Of a stretch of 64,000 nucleotides of DNA, positions 17,680 to 26,633 are shown one piece after another; position 1 is the stretch's first letter; each line of letters starts with the position of its first letter. The translations under genes and the position numbers were made by a program. The stretch is from contig JADJZA010000007.1 of assembly GCA_016719385.1 (NCBI GenBank), forward strand, positions 186,001 through 250,000, in the 5' to 3' direction. The notes below the pieces were generated by a model that saw nothing but the letters and a program-made list of their open reading frames with translations, did not search any database and was not told the DNA's origin. This stretch comes from Candidatus Microthrix subdominans. GTDB taxonomy: Bacteria; Actinomycetota; Acidimicrobiia; Acidimicrobiales; Microtrichaceae.

Positions 17680-20600
17680 ATGTGTGGAATCATCGCCCTG
17701 TTGCGTCGACCGGCTGCGGTGCAGCCCATCGACCTCACCCCGCTGGTCGGCCAGCTGACCAACGCCGCCGACCGTCTCGCCGGTGACGGCGAGACCCCAA
17801 ATTGGAAAATGCTGGGCGAGGCCATCGAAGCCGCCGGCTTCGTCGACGAATCGCTGCGCGGGCTCAACGGCGCCGCAGCGCTGCTCGCCGAGCCACAACA
17901 GTCGGCCGAGCTGAAGCTGGCGTGCGAGCGGCTCGACGCGCTGGCCGACCGGATCGAGGCGGCCGAGGCAGAGGGGCTCGTGCCCGCCGACCGGGTCGAG
18001 GCGATCAACGCCGAGCTGATCGCGTTGCGCGATCCGTCCTGGGCGATCGCCCACGACCGTTTGCGCGCCGCCGAAGGCATCGTCGAGCTGATGGGCCTGG
18101 ACCCGACAGATGGGGCGCTCGCCGCCGGGCTATCGGTGTATCAGGCGTTGTCGGCGCTCGACCGCCTCGAGGTGCGCGGCCGCGACTCGGCCGGTATCCA
18201 GCTGCTCGTCACCGGCCACGGCCTCGATCTCGAGTCACCCCAGGTGCAGGCGCTGCTCGACGAGCGTCGCTACCCGTTCTTTGGCTCCGGTGCCGTCCGC
18301 ACGCCGGAAGGGGCCCTGTCGTTCGTCTACAAGGCGGCCGCCGAGATCGGCGAGCTGGGCGACAACACCGCCGCGATCCGCTCGGCGGTGCTGGGCGACG
18401 AACTGTTGCACCTGGCGCTGGAATCGCCCCACGCCTGGACGATGGTGCTCGGCCACACCCGTTGGGCGTCGGTCGGCATCATCTCCGAGGCCAACGCCCA
18501 CCCCCAGTCGAGTGAGGAACTCGCAGCGGTCAGCGCGCTGCAGCGGGGCTCGACCGGCGGGGACACCCGGCCCTTCACCACGGCGGTGCTCAACGGCGAC
18601 GTCGATAACCACGCCGACCTGGCGGCGGCTGAGACGCTGCAGCTGCCGGCCGAGGTAACGACCGATGCCAAGGTCATCCCGGTGCTGTGGAGCCGCCGTC
18701 TGGCCGAAGGCCAGGACAGCGAGGTGGCGTTCCGCAATGCGGTGGCGCCGATGGAGGGATCGGTGGCGATCGCCGCCAACAGCGCCGCTCGTCCAGGCGA
18801 GCTGATGCTCGCCCTTCGGGGCTCGGGCCAGGCCTTGTACGTCGGCCTGGCCGACGATGCCTTCGTCATCGCCTCGGAGCCCTACGGGGTGATCGAGGAG
18901 ACCGCCAGCTACGTGCGCATGGACGGCGAGACCCCGAGCGACCCGGCCAACGCCAACGCCACCCGCGGACAGATCGTGCGCCTGGATGCGTCCGCCGCCG
19001 GCAGCCTGGCTGGCATCACCCGCTGGGGTTACGACGGCACCGAGCTGCCGGTGGCTGAGGGTGACGTTGTCTCCGGCGAGGTCACCACGCGCGACATCGA
19101 CCGTGGCGACTTCCCCCACTTCCTGCTCAAGGAGCTGGGGGATGCCCCATCGTCCTTCGCCAAGACCCTTCGGGGCAAGCTGCTCGAACGTCCCGATGGT
19201 GGCTACGACGTGCGCCTCCCCGACGCCACATTGCCCGAGGGTGTGCGTGCAGCGCTGACCGACGGCACGATCGACCGGGTCTTGGTCATCGGGCAGGGCA
19301 CCGCCGCCGTGGCCGGCCAGAGCCTGGCGTTTCAGCTGTCCAACCTGCTCGCAGACAACGACATCGACGTCGATGCCCTGCCCGCCACCGAGCTGTCGGG
19401 CTTCCAGTTGCGCTCGGACATGTCGACCACCCTGATCGTGGCGATCAGCCAGTCGGGGACGACCACCGACACCAACCGCACCGTCGACCTCGCTCGGGGC
19501 CGGGGGGCCAAGGTGGTGGCGATCGTCAACCGGCGAAACAGCGACCTGACCGACAAGGCCGACGGCGTGCTCTATACCGCCGATGGTCGCGACGTCGAAA
19601 TGTCGGTCGCCTCGACGAAGGCGTTCTATTCACAGATCGCCGCCGGCATGTTGTTGGCCTACGGCATCGCCGCCGAGATCCCGGGAGCCCGCACCGCCGA
19701 CGATCCCGAGGAGCAGGAGGTGCTGGCCGCGCTGGCCGTGCTGCCCGCCGTGTTGAAGGCCACCCTCGAGGTGCGGCCCCAGGCCGCCGAGGCCGCCCAG
19801 CGGTATGCGGTGTCGCGGCGCTACTGGGCACTGGTCGGCAACGGGCCCAACATCATCTCGGCTCGCGAGGTGCGGATCAAGCTCTCCGAGCTGTGTTACA
19901 AGTCGATCGCGTGTGACGCCACCGAGGACAAGAAGCACATCGACCTGTCGTCCGAGCCGTTGATCCTCGTCTGCGCCGCCGGGCTGGTCGGCTCCACCGC
20001 CGACGATGTCGGCAAGGAAATCGCCATCTTCCGGGCTCATAAGGCCGCCCCGATCGTGATCGCCACCGAAGGGGCCAGCGAGTTCACGGCTGCGGCCCAC
20101 GTGATCTCCGTTCCCGAGACGCATCCACGCCTGGCGTTCATCCTCTCCGCCATGGCCGGGCACTTGTTTGGCTACGAAGCGGCCCTGGCGATCGACGCCC
20201 AGGCCCGAATCCTGCGTGAGGCCCGGGTGGTCGTCGAGGGGGCCCTGGCCGCTGGCGAGGATGCTGGCCAGCTCCTCGCAGGCCTGCGCGACGAGCTGGC
20301 GGCGCCGGCGAACAGCTGGTTTGCGGCGCTTCGGGCCGGCGAGCTGAACGGCCACATGGAGGCGTCGACCGCCCATCGGGTGGCCACCGCATTCCGCTTC
20401 ACATTGGGTATTGCGCCCCTCGACGCCTACCAGGTGGAGCTGGGCAAGATCGGCACCCCGGGAGTGCTGATCGACGACCTGACGTCTGCGCTCAACGATG
20501 CGATCGACGAGCTGACCCGTCCGATCGATGCGATCAAGCACCAGGCCAAGACGGTCACCGTGGGCATCAGCCGCAGCGACGAGTCGGTGCTCGAGATCCC

Positions 20601-21159
20601 CTTGGTCAAGGAGCTGTTCGCCGCCGGTGCCAACCGGGACCGTATCAGCTACCGGACGCTGCGTACGCTGGCCGATCTGTCGCCGGCGGTCGCCGAGGTG
20701 CGCGGCTTCGTGCGCTACGACGTTACCGACGCCGACAGTGACACGCCGACAGCCACCGTGCTCGACAAGGGCGGGGTGGCCGCAGCGCTGACCTCCCGAC
20801 TCGAGCGTGACCCCCGCCTTCGGGGAACCAAGCACCTGGTGGTCCGCGAGCAGGAGCTGCTGGTCACCCGAGGTCGCAAAGACGGCCGTTCGGTGTTGAT
20901 CGCCCCCCAGGTGAAGAATGGGGTGACCACCGGCCTCGTGTTGTTGCACGTCGAGCTGGCCGGCCACCTGGACGCGAAGACAGCCCGCAACGTGCTCCAG
21001 GGCTATCGCAGGCGGTATCAGGGGTTGAGCGACGCGGTCACCGAGACCGAGGAGCACTTCCGCGACGACCTGCTGGCCGAACAGCCCGTCATCGACTTGT
21101 TGGCACTGCCGGTCTTGGAGCTGGCTGAGCGCTGGCGCAGTGCACCGGCGGGCGGCTAG
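17680..21159 (+). CDS. glmS: Enlarged glutamine-fructose-6-phosphate aminotransferase
   Basis: GlmS makes glucosamine-6-phosphate from fructose-6-phosphate and glutamine. The ATG at 17680 has AAGGAG at proper distance and puts the catalytic Cys at position 2 (MCGIIALL). At 1159 residues it is nearly twice the usual 600-620. An insertion of about 130 residues separates the Cys loop from VRGRDSAGIQ; GHTRWASVG, ANAHPQ, VLNGDVDNH and TDAKVI then follow. The isomerase half has VISQSG-like VAISQSGTTTDTN, VASTKAF and KLSELCYKSIACDATEDKKH. The usual C-tail motif is recognisable near residue 948 (IKHQAKTVTV), but about 200 more residues follow it. The extensions are not recognised domains; they may be regulatory. 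The core assignment is firm. Confidence 0.9.
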   Translation: MCGIIALLRRPAAVQPIDLTPLVGQLTNAADRLAGDGETPNWKMLGEAIEAAGFVDESLRGLNGAAALLAEPQQSAELKLACERLDALADRIEAAEAEGLVPADRVEAINAELIALRDPSWAIAHDRLRAAEGIVELMGLDPTDGALAAGLSVYQALSALDRLEVRGRDSAGIQLLVTGHGLDLESPQVQALLDERRYPFFGSGAVRTPEGALSFVYKAAAEIGELGDNTAAIRSAVLGDELLHLALESPHAWTMVLGHTRWASVGIISEANAHPQSSEELAAVSALQRGSTGGDTRPFTTAVLNGDVDNHADLAAAETLQLPAEVTTDAKVIPVLWSRRLAEGQDSEVAFRNAVAPMEGSVAIAANSAARPGELMLALRGSGQALYVGLADDAFVIASEPYGVIEETASYVRMDGETPSDPANANATRGQIVRLDASAAGSLAGITRWGYDGTELPVAEGDVVSGEVTTRDIDRGDFPHFLLKELGDAPSSFAKTLRGKLLERPDGGYDVRLPDATLPEGVRAALTDGTIDRVLVIGQGTAAVAGQSLAFQLSNLLADNDIDVDALPATELSGFQLRSDMSTTLIVAISQSGTTTDTNRTVDLARGRGAKVVAIVNRRNSDLTDKADGVLYTADGRDVEMSVASTKAFYSQIAAGMLLAYGIAAEIPGARTADDPEEQEVLAALAVLPAVLKATLEVRPQAAEAAQRYAVSRRYWALVGNGPNIISAREVRIKLSELCYKSIACDATEDKKHIDLSSEPLILVCAAGLVGSTADDVGKEIAIFRAHKAAPIVIATEGASEFTAAAHVISVPETHPRLAFILSAMAGHLFGYEAALAIDAQARILREARVVVEGALAAGEDAGQLLAGLRDELAAPANSWFAALRAGELNGHMEASTAHRVATAFRFTLGIAPLDAYQVELGKIGTPGVLIDDLTSALNDAIDELTRPIDAIKHQAKTVTVGISRSDESVLEIPLVKELFAAGANRDRISYRTLRTLADLSPAVAEVRGFVRYDVTDADSDTPTATVLDKGGVAAALTSRLERDPRLRGTKHLVVREQELLVTRGRKDGRSVLIAPQVKNGVTTGLVLLHVELAGHLDAKTARNVLQGYRRRYQGLSDAVTETEEHFRDDLLAEQPVIDLLALPVLELAERWRSAPAGG

Positions 21160-21178
21160 CGCAGGCCGTGCCGCAGCG

Positions 21179-21760
21179 ATGAGCCCGATCCACTGGGTGG
21201 CGTCCAACGGCCCGATGCCCGAGCGCATTCCGGCCGTTGACGCCGACCCCGGCGGGGATGGCCATGACAACGCCGATGAGGGCGCTGCGTCGTCGCAGCC
21301 CCGGCTCGACGGTGTCCATGGCGCGGTCTCGGTGCACTTCGGCGGGGGTGTCCCCGCCAATGCGGTGGCGGTCGGCATCGACGCTGTCGACGTGCAACGG
21401 TTGGCTGTGGTGCTCGAACGCACCCCGGCCATGCGGGAGCGCTGTTTCACCACCACCGAGTTGGTCGACGCCGCCACAGGCGGCGACGAAATCGGCCACC
21501 TGGGCATCTGTTTCGCCGCCAAGGAGGCGGTGGCCAAGGCGTTGGGGTGTGGGCTGGGTCCGGTGGGGTTTCACGACATCGAGCTCCACCGCAGCGAGTC
21601 GGGTGCCCCGGCGCTGAGCCTCAACGGTGCGGCCGTGCCGCTGGCCGAGGCCGCCGGCATCGCCTCGTGGTTGGTCTCGGCCACCCACACCGACACGGTG
21701 GCCCAGACCGTCGTCATCGCGCTCGATGCAACGAGCGGGGCGAGGCCGGCCGCCCGATAG
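21179..21760 (+). CDS. acpS: Holo-[acyl-carrier-protein] synthase
   Basis: AcpS transfers the 4'-phosphopantetheine arm from CoA to acyl carrier protein. Motifs are AVGIDAVDVQRL, whose Asp binds magnesium, and GICFAAKEAVAKALG, with the family Lys-Glu pair, followed by the C-terminal strand pattern ASWLVSATHT. The ATG at 21179 leaves about 65 poorly conserved residues before the domain, so the true start may lie further in; no site decides this. AcpS lies between glmS and nnr, an arrangement common in actinobacteria. Confidence 0.85.
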   Translation: MSPIHWVASNGPMPERIPAVDADPGGDGHDNADEGAASSQPRLDGVHGAVSVHFGGGVPANAVAVGIDAVDVQRLAVVLERTPAMRERCFTTTELVDAATGGDEIGHLGICFAAKEAVAKALGCGLGPVGFHDIELHRSESGAPALSLNGAAVPLAEAAGIASWLVSATHTDTVAQTVVIALDATSGARPAAR

Positions 21761-21798
21761 CGCGACTCCCCACAAGGCCCCAACGGCCTCGGTCGCAG

Positions 21799-21925
21799 GC
21801 GAACTGGGGAGTGCAGGGCGCGGTCTGGCGGTTGTCTGGGCTCCCGGGTTCGGGGCCGGGACTTGGCGTGGGGCGAACTGGGGAGTGCAGGGCGCGGTCT
21901 GGTGGTTGTCTGGGCTCCCGAGTTG
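21799..21925 (+). repeat. Two-copy 74-bp direct repeat upstream of nnr
   Basis: Copies begin at 21799 and 21873, each starting GCGAACTGGGGAGTGCAGGG and running to GGGCTCCCG. They differ at one base over about 50. The core resembles the 63-bp units before alr (23463-23651), including AACT.GGGAG and CTCCCGA.TT arms that form an imperfect palindrome. Confidence 0.75.
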
Positions 21926-21947
21926 GTCGAGGTGGCAAGCTCTGGAG

Positions 21948-23435
21948 ATGGAACCGGTGCTCACGCCCGAGGAGATGACGGCGGTCGACGCCGCCGCTGC
22001 CGATCGAATGGACGAGCTGGTGCAACGTGCCGGCGCCGCCGTGGCGCGTCAGGCGTTGCGAATGCTCGGCGGCGCCTACGGGCGTCGTGTCCATGTCATG
22101 GCCGGGCCCGGCAATAACGGTGCGGACGGTCGGGTGGCTGCCGAGTTGCTGCGCCGCCGAGGTGTCCGTGTCAGCGTGGGCACACACGATCAGCCCGTGC
22201 CGACGGCGGTCGCCCACGACCTACTGATCGACGCCGCGTTCGGCACCGGCTTGAGCCGCCCCTACGAACCTCCGCCGGCGCCCGGGGGTGTCCCCGTGCT
22301 GGCGGTCGACATCCCCTCTGGCCTCGATGGTTTGACCGGGGAGCTGCGGGGTCGACCTTGGCGGGCTGACGCCACGATCACCTTTGCTGCGCTGAAAAGC
22401 GGGCTGATCCTCGGCGAAGGACCTGAGTACTGCGGCGCGGTCGAGGTGGCCGACATCGGGTTGAGCGTCGACGCCGAGGTGGGCTCGGGCTCACGGCTGA
22501 CCAGGGGACTGGTCACCGACGACGACGTGGCATGTCACTGGCCTGGTCGATCGACCAGTGCGCACAAGTGGCAGAGCGCGGTTTGGGTGATCGGTGGTTC
22601 ACCGGGCATGACCGGCGCCGCTGCCCTCGTCGCCCAGGCAGCCAGCCGCGCCGGCGCCGGATATGTGCTGGTCAGCGCACCGCCGGCGCCGTCGTCGCAG
22701 CGTTCCGTTGGCGAGGACTCTCGCATCCGGACCGACGGGACCGGTGTCCCCGGCCCACACGGCCACCTGCCCGCAGCTCCGCTACCGGTGGAGGCGGTTA
22801 CCCGACAACTGAACGGGGACGGCGGCGTCGGATCGAGTTGGGCCGAGACGGTGGCCGCAGAACAGCGGGTTGGGGCGCTGGTCATCGGCAACGGGCTGGG
22901 GCGCGATGAGGGCGTGCTTGACGGGGTGATCGAGTTGCTGGCGCTCAGCGACGCACCAGCTGTGCTGGACGCCGATGCGCTCGGCGGCGGCGGGGAACGG
23001 CTGCTGGACGCTTGCGCCAGGCGCCAGGCCACGACCGTGCTCACCCCGCACGATGGCGAATACGCCGCGCTGATGGGGGACCCGCCAGGAAGCGACCGTC
23101 TGGAGGCGGCACTTCGGCTGGCCCGACGGGGCAACTGCATCGCGCTGTTGAAGGGTCCGACCACCGTCGTCGCCGGGCCTGACGGGCGGGTGGCGATCAG
23201 CACCAGCGGGGACCAGCGCCTGGCCACCGCCGGCACCGGCGACGTGTTGGCCGGCATCGTGGGGGCCGCCCTGGCCCGTGACGGTGCCGATCCGCTGATG
23301 AGCGTTGCGTTGGCGGCCCACGTTCACGGCCGGGCAGCCATGCGGGGCCCGGAGCTCGGGTTTCGGGCCAGCGACCTGCCCGACCTGGTCGCCGCCACGC
23401 TGGACGAGCTCGTCACCGACGGGTACCACCCGTGA
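21948..23435 (+). CDS. nnr: Bifunctional NAD(P)H-hydrate epimerase / ADP-dependent dehydratase
   Basis: The enzyme repairs hydrated NADH and NADPH. From the ATG at 21948 it has 495 residues: an N-terminal epimerase domain (VHVMAGPGNNGADGRVAAELLRRRG, VLAVDIPSGLDG) and, from about residue 210, a ribokinase-like dehydratase domain (KWQSAVWVIGGSPGMTGAAALVAQAASRAGAGYV, VLDADAL, TVLTPHDGEYAAL, LATAGTGDVLAGIVGA). Both active-site regions look complete. The frame is open further upstream, but that part lies in the intergenic repeat. It precedes alr and tsaE in the standard actinobacterial order. Confidence 0.94.
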   Translation: MEPVLTPEEMTAVDAAAADRMDELVQRAGAAVARQALRMLGGAYGRRVHVMAGPGNNGADGRVAAELLRRRGVRVSVGTHDQPVPTAVAHDLLIDAAFGTGLSRPYEPPPAPGGVPVLAVDIPSGLDGLTGELRGRPWRADATITFAALKSGLILGEGPEYCGAVEVADIGLSVDAEVGSGSRLTRGLVTDDDVACHWPGRSTSAHKWQSAVWVIGGSPGMTGAAALVAQAASRAGAGYVLVSAPPAPSSQRSVGEDSRIRTDGTGVPGPHGHLPAAPLPVEAVTRQLNGDGGVGSSWAETVAAEQRVGALVIGNGLGRDEGVLDGVIELLALSDAPAVLDADALGGGGERLLDACARRQATTVLTPHDGEYAALMGDPPGSDRLEAALRLARRGNCIALLKGPTTVVAGPDGRVAISTSGDQRLATAGTGDVLAGIVGAALARDGADPLMSVALAAHVHGRAAMRGPELGFRASDLPDLVAATLDELVTDGYHP

Positions 23436-23462
23436 GGGGCTCCTCAACCCGCGAGGAGCGCA

Positions 23463-23651
23463 GGAACTCGGGAGCCCGGAGTGCCGTCTGGTGGGCGTTT
23501 CCGCTCCCGACTTGGAGTGTGGCCTGGAACTCGGGAGCCCAGCGTGCCGTCTGGTGGGCGTTTCCACTCCCGACTTGGGGTGTGGCCTGGAACTCGGGAG
23601 CCCAGCGTGCCGTCTGGTGGGCGTTCCCCCTCCCGACTTGGGGTAGGGGGC
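23463..23651 (+). repeat. Three tandem 63-bp repeats upstream of alr
   Basis: Units occupy 23463-23525, 23526-23588 and 23589-23651, each starting GGAACTCGGGAGCCC and ending near ACTCCCGACTTGG. AACTCGGGAG and CTCCCGACTT are near-inverse, so each unit can fold as an imperfect palindrome. The 63-bp length keeps spurious frames open; the repeat is non-coding by every other sign and ends seven bases before the alr start. Confidence 0.85.
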
Positions 23652-23657
23652 CCTGAC

Positions 23658-24872
23658 GTGACGCGTCCGAGCTTCGTCGAGGTTGACCTCGATGCCATCG
23701 CCTACAACGCCGCCGTGCTTGCGGAGGTGGCCAGGCCCGCCCGGTTGTGCGCGGTCGTCAAGGCCGACGGCTACGGGCACGGCGCAGTTCCGGCGGCTCG
23801 GGCGGCGCTGGCCGGAGGGGCCGACATGCTGGGCGTGGCGATGGTGGAGGAGGGGGCCGAGCTGCGTTCTGCAGGGCTGGATGCGCCGATCCTGGTGCTC
23901 GGCCCGCAGGCGGACGACTCGATGAGCGATGCGGTGACCCACCGGCTGGAGCTGATGGTGTCCTCGGTCGCCGAGCTCCGTGCGATCTCCGCCGCCCATC
24001 GCCAGCTCGGGGGTGGCAACCCGTCGACCAGGGTTCACCTGCTGGTCGACTCGGGCATGCGACGCGCCGGCGTCGAACCTCGTCAGCTGGCCTCGTTGCG
24101 CGCCGAGGCGGCCCGACTCCCAGGGATCGAACCGGTGGCGGTGGCCACCCACTTCGCTCGGGCGGACGAGCCGACCGAGCCCACCACCGACCTTCAGCTC
24201 GCCCGATTCGAGGAGGCGCTAACCAGCCTGGACCTCACCGGCAACGAGATCCCGATGATCCACGCCGCCAACTCGGCGGCGACGATCACCAGGCCCGACG
24301 CCCGCTTCGACCTGGTGCGTTGTGGCATCTCGCTGTACGGGCTGGCGCCGTCGCCTCAGCTGGAGAGCAACGAGGTGGTGCGACGGTTGCGGCCGGCGCT
24401 GCGGGTACTCAGCGCGGTGAGCCTGGTGAAAGCGGTGCCGGCGGGGGAGGGCGTCAGCTACGGCCACCACCGGGTGACCGATCGGCCCACGATGCTCGGG
24501 GTTGTACCCATTGGTTATGGCGACGGCGTCCCCCGTGGGATCGGCCTGGACCCACGGGCGGGACGCGCCGCGACGAGCGGGCAGCCGGGAGTCAGCGCAC
24601 TGGTCGGGGGCGTTCGGCGGCCCATCCTCGGTGCGGTCACGATGGACCAACTCGTGCTCGACTGCACCGACGGACCATCGGTCGGGGTGGGCGACGAGGT
24701 GGTGTTGCTCGGCGCTCAGCCGGTCGCCTCCCAGAGCCAGACCGGCGTCGCGATCAGCCCCACCGAATGGGCGGGCTGGATGGGCACGATCAATTACGAG
24801 ATCGTGACCCGTCTTGGGGCGCGTCTGCCGCGCCGCTACCTCGGGGTCGCCTCGGATGGGGAACTATCCTGA
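23658..24872 (+). CDS. alr: Alanine racemase
   Basis: Alr interconverts L- and D-alanine for peptidoglycan, using pyridoxal phosphate. The GTG at 23658 gives 404 residues starting MTRPSFVEVDLDAIAYNAAVL. The PLP lysine is in CAVVKADGYGHGAVP. Further landmarks are VHLLVDSGMRRAGV, THFARADEP, IHAANSAATI and GVSYGHHR in the C-terminal barrel, with TMDQLVLDC near the active-site loop. The frame runs upstream only through the tandem repeats, so this start is preferred. The stop precedes the tsaE start by four bases. Confidence 0.95.
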   Translation: MTRPSFVEVDLDAIAYNAAVLAEVARPARLCAVVKADGYGHGAVPAARAALAGGADMLGVAMVEEGAELRSAGLDAPILVLGPQADDSMSDAVTHRLELMVSSVAELRAISAAHRQLGGGNPSTRVHLLVDSGMRRAGVEPRQLASLRAEAARLPGIEPVAVATHFARADEPTEPTTDLQLARFEEALTSLDLTGNEIPMIHAANSAATITRPDARFDLVRCGISLYGLAPSPQLESNEVVRRLRPALRVLSAVSLVKAVPAGEGVSYGHHRVTDRPTMLGVVPIGYGDGVPRGIGLDPRAGRAATSGQPGVSALVGGVRRPILGAVTMDQLVLDCTDGPSVGVGDEVVLLGAQPVASQSQTGVAISPTEWAGWMGTINYEIVTRLGARLPRRYLGVASDGELS

Positions 24873-24879
24873 GGCGGTG
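24865..24879 (+). promoter_or_regulatory. Leaderless -10 box of tsaE
   Basis: TATCCT at 24865-24870 lies six bases before the tsaE GTG at 24877. The box overlaps the end of alr, so tsaE could have its own leaderless message as well as read-through from alr. Confidence 0.4.
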
Positions 24880-25500
24880 ACCCAGCGCGACCAGGCATTC
24901 TCAGGGCCACCGGCGGAGTCGTCGCGTCGGTTGCGCACCCTGTCGGCCGAGGGCACCAAGGCGGTGGCGGCGTCGCTGGCCGGTTGGCTGGAGCCGGGCG
25001 ACGTCGTCGTGCTCAGCGGTGATCTCGGTGCCGGCAAGACCACCTTCACCCAGGGCCTGGCCCTCGAGCTGGCGGTGACCGACCCGGTGACCAGCCCGAC
25101 TTTTGCGATCCTCCAGCAGTACGACGGAACCCAACACACCCAAGGGAGCCAACGAACGTTGGTGATCAACCATCTCGACGTCTACCGGTTGGGGACGCTC
25201 GACGAGGCCGAAGCCCTCGGGCTCGACGAGTTGCTCGACGGCGAGGCGGTCACCCTGGTCGAGTGGGGGGAGGCGATCGAAACCTTGCTGGGGCCGTCTC
25301 GGCTGGTGGTTACCTTGCAGCTCGCGCCGGTTGACGACGACGGGGAACCGGACGCCGCCGGTAGCGACGCTCTCGATCAACGCGTGGTCACCCTCGAGTT
25401 GCTCGGCACCGAGCGGCGGCGCCACCAGAGCCTTGACCGGGCGCTGGCGCAGGCGCTCGACGACAGGGGCGTTGCCCTGGAGGGCGAGGAGCCGTGCTGA
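24877..25500 (+). CDS. tsaE: tRNA threonylcarbamoyladenosine biosynthesis ATPase TsaE
   Basis: TsaE is the ATPase that supports TsaB-TsaD in placing t6A on tRNAs reading ANN codons. The 207-residue protein has Walker A GDLGAGKTTFTQGLA, the switch region TSPTFAILQQY, Walker B-like HLDVYRL and the conserved VEWGEAIE. A C-terminal extension of about 60 residues beyond the usual end is charged and uninformative. The GTG at 24877 follows a leaderless box; an ATG at 24856 inside alr is possible. It overlaps tsaB. Confidence 0.93.
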   Translation: MTQRDQAFSGPPAESSRRLRTLSAEGTKAVAASLAGWLEPGDVVVLSGDLGAGKTTFTQGLALELAVTDPVTSPTFAILQQYDGTQHTQGSQRTLVINHLDVYRLGTLDEAEALGLDELLDGEAVTLVEWGEAIETLLGPSRLVVTLQLAPVDDDGEPDAAGSDALDQRVVTLELLGTERRRHQSLDRALAQALDDRGVALEGEEPC

Positions 25501-26189
25501 TCCTGGGCATCGAAACCGCAACCGACCGGGTGGGGGCTGCGCTGGTCGACCATGGCGGTGTGCTCGCCGAGACCCACCTGCGGGGTGGTCGCCGCCATGC
25601 GGAGACGCTCGGCCCGGCCATCGAGTTTCTCATGGGCCAGTCCGGTCATACCCCGGAGGACCTGGCGGCGGTGGCGGTGGACGTGGGCCCCGGGCTCTTT
25701 ACCGGTCTTCGGGTGGGCCTCGCCCACGGCAAGGCGATGGCGCACGCTCTGGGGATCCCGATGGTCGGCGTGCCCAGCCTCGATCTCGTCGCCTTCCCGC
25801 TGCGCTACACCGGCCGACGGGTGGTGTCGGTGATCGATGCCCGACGCGGTGAGGTGTACTGGGCGATCTACCGCGCGGTGCCGGGCGGAGTGCAGCGCAT
25901 CGACGACTACCAGATCAGCTCACCGGACGACCTGGCGTCAGAGCTGACCGCTGATCCGGAACCAACCCTCGGGGTGGGCGACGGGGCCCATCGCTACGCC
26001 GACGTGCTCGGCGAGATCGGCGGTTTCGAGCTGGCCGACCCGGCGCTGTCCCACCCGTCGGCCTCGTCGCTGGTGCAGCTGGCCCACCCTCGGGCGATGC
26101 GGGAGGAGTTCGTCAACCAGAGCGAAGTGGAGCCGATCTACCTGCGCCGACCCGACGCCGAGATCAACTGGGTCACACGCAACGGCTGA
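25494..26189 (+). CDS. tsaB: tRNA threonylcarbamoyladenosine biosynthesis protein TsaB
   Basis: TsaB is the non-catalytic ASKHA-fold partner of TsaD in t6A synthesis. The 231-residue protein begins MLILGIETATDRVGAALVD and has RRHAETLGPAIEFLM, VAVDVGPGLFTGLRVGLAHGKAMAHAL and VVSVIDARRGEVYWAIY, all typical. The GTG start overlaps the tsaE stop (GTGCTGA), indicating coupling. In many relatives rimI and tsaD follow at once; here 11.4 kb of other genes intervene. Confidence 0.95.
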   Translation: MLILGIETATDRVGAALVDHGGVLAETHLRGGRRHAETLGPAIEFLMGQSGHTPEDLAAVAVDVGPGLFTGLRVGLAHGKAMAHALGIPMVGVPSLDLVAFPLRYTGRRVVSVIDARRGEVYWAIYRAVPGGVQRIDDYQISSPDDLASELTADPEPTLGVGDGAHRYADVLGEIGGFELADPALSHPSASSLVQLAHPRAMREEFVNQSEVEPIYLRRPDAEINWVTRNG

Positions 26190-26245
26190 GGCTCGCTTCG
26201 TCGGCCCAAGAAACAGCGGCAGGACGTCAGGATCGGCCCGACGAC

Positions 26246-26560
26246 CTAGCCGGCGGCGTGGCGGTGACGCTTGGAGAGGGCCCGAACAGCGGTGACGTCG
26301 TTGGGCGGAGTTTCGGGTCCGAAGGCCACCGCGTACAGGCTCTTGTGCGCGCCGCAGTCGAGGGCGAACAGCACGGCCTCGTCGTCGGGGTTGCTGTCCC
26401 CCTCGAAGCGCACCACATGGTCGATGCCGATGTTGGTCGCATCGCATGCCGAATGGCACCCGGAGCAGTGAAGCTTGCCGTCGTCGTGGGCGGATACGTC
26501 CTCGGTGTACCCGTCCTGTACCAGACGGGTCATCGCTTCAGAGAGAGTTTCCATCGCCAT
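26246..26560 (-). CDS. Small acidic protein with a CxxC pair, unknown function
   Basis: The 104-residue protein begins MAMETLSEAMTRLVQDGYTEDVS, then LHCSGCHSACDATN, HVVRFEGDSNPDDEAVLFAL and SLYAVAFGPE. The pattern of a YTxD start, cysteines, RFEG and DPDDEA matches a widespread family of about 100 residues often misnamed phosphoribosylpyrophosphate synthetase. It has no PRPP-synthetase fold and its role is unknown. The three cysteines (CSGCHSAC) may bind a metal. It converges with tsaB and starts the minus-strand block. Confidence 0.65.
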   Translation of the reverse strand: MAMETLSEAMTRLVQDGYTEDVSAHDDGKLHCSGCHSACDATNIGIDHVVRFEGDSNPDDEAVLFALDCGAHKSLYAVAFGPETPPNDVTAVRALSKRHRHAAG

Positions 26561-26633
26561 GTGTTGAAGCTATCCCCCCCTCGTCGGGAGAGACAGGGGG
26601 TCATGGCGGAATCTCGTCACGGGAGTTGGTCGA

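Noticed and set aside
23481..23657. N-terminal extension of Alr
   Set aside because: It consists of the 63-bp non-coding repeats; the family start is at the GTG at 23658.
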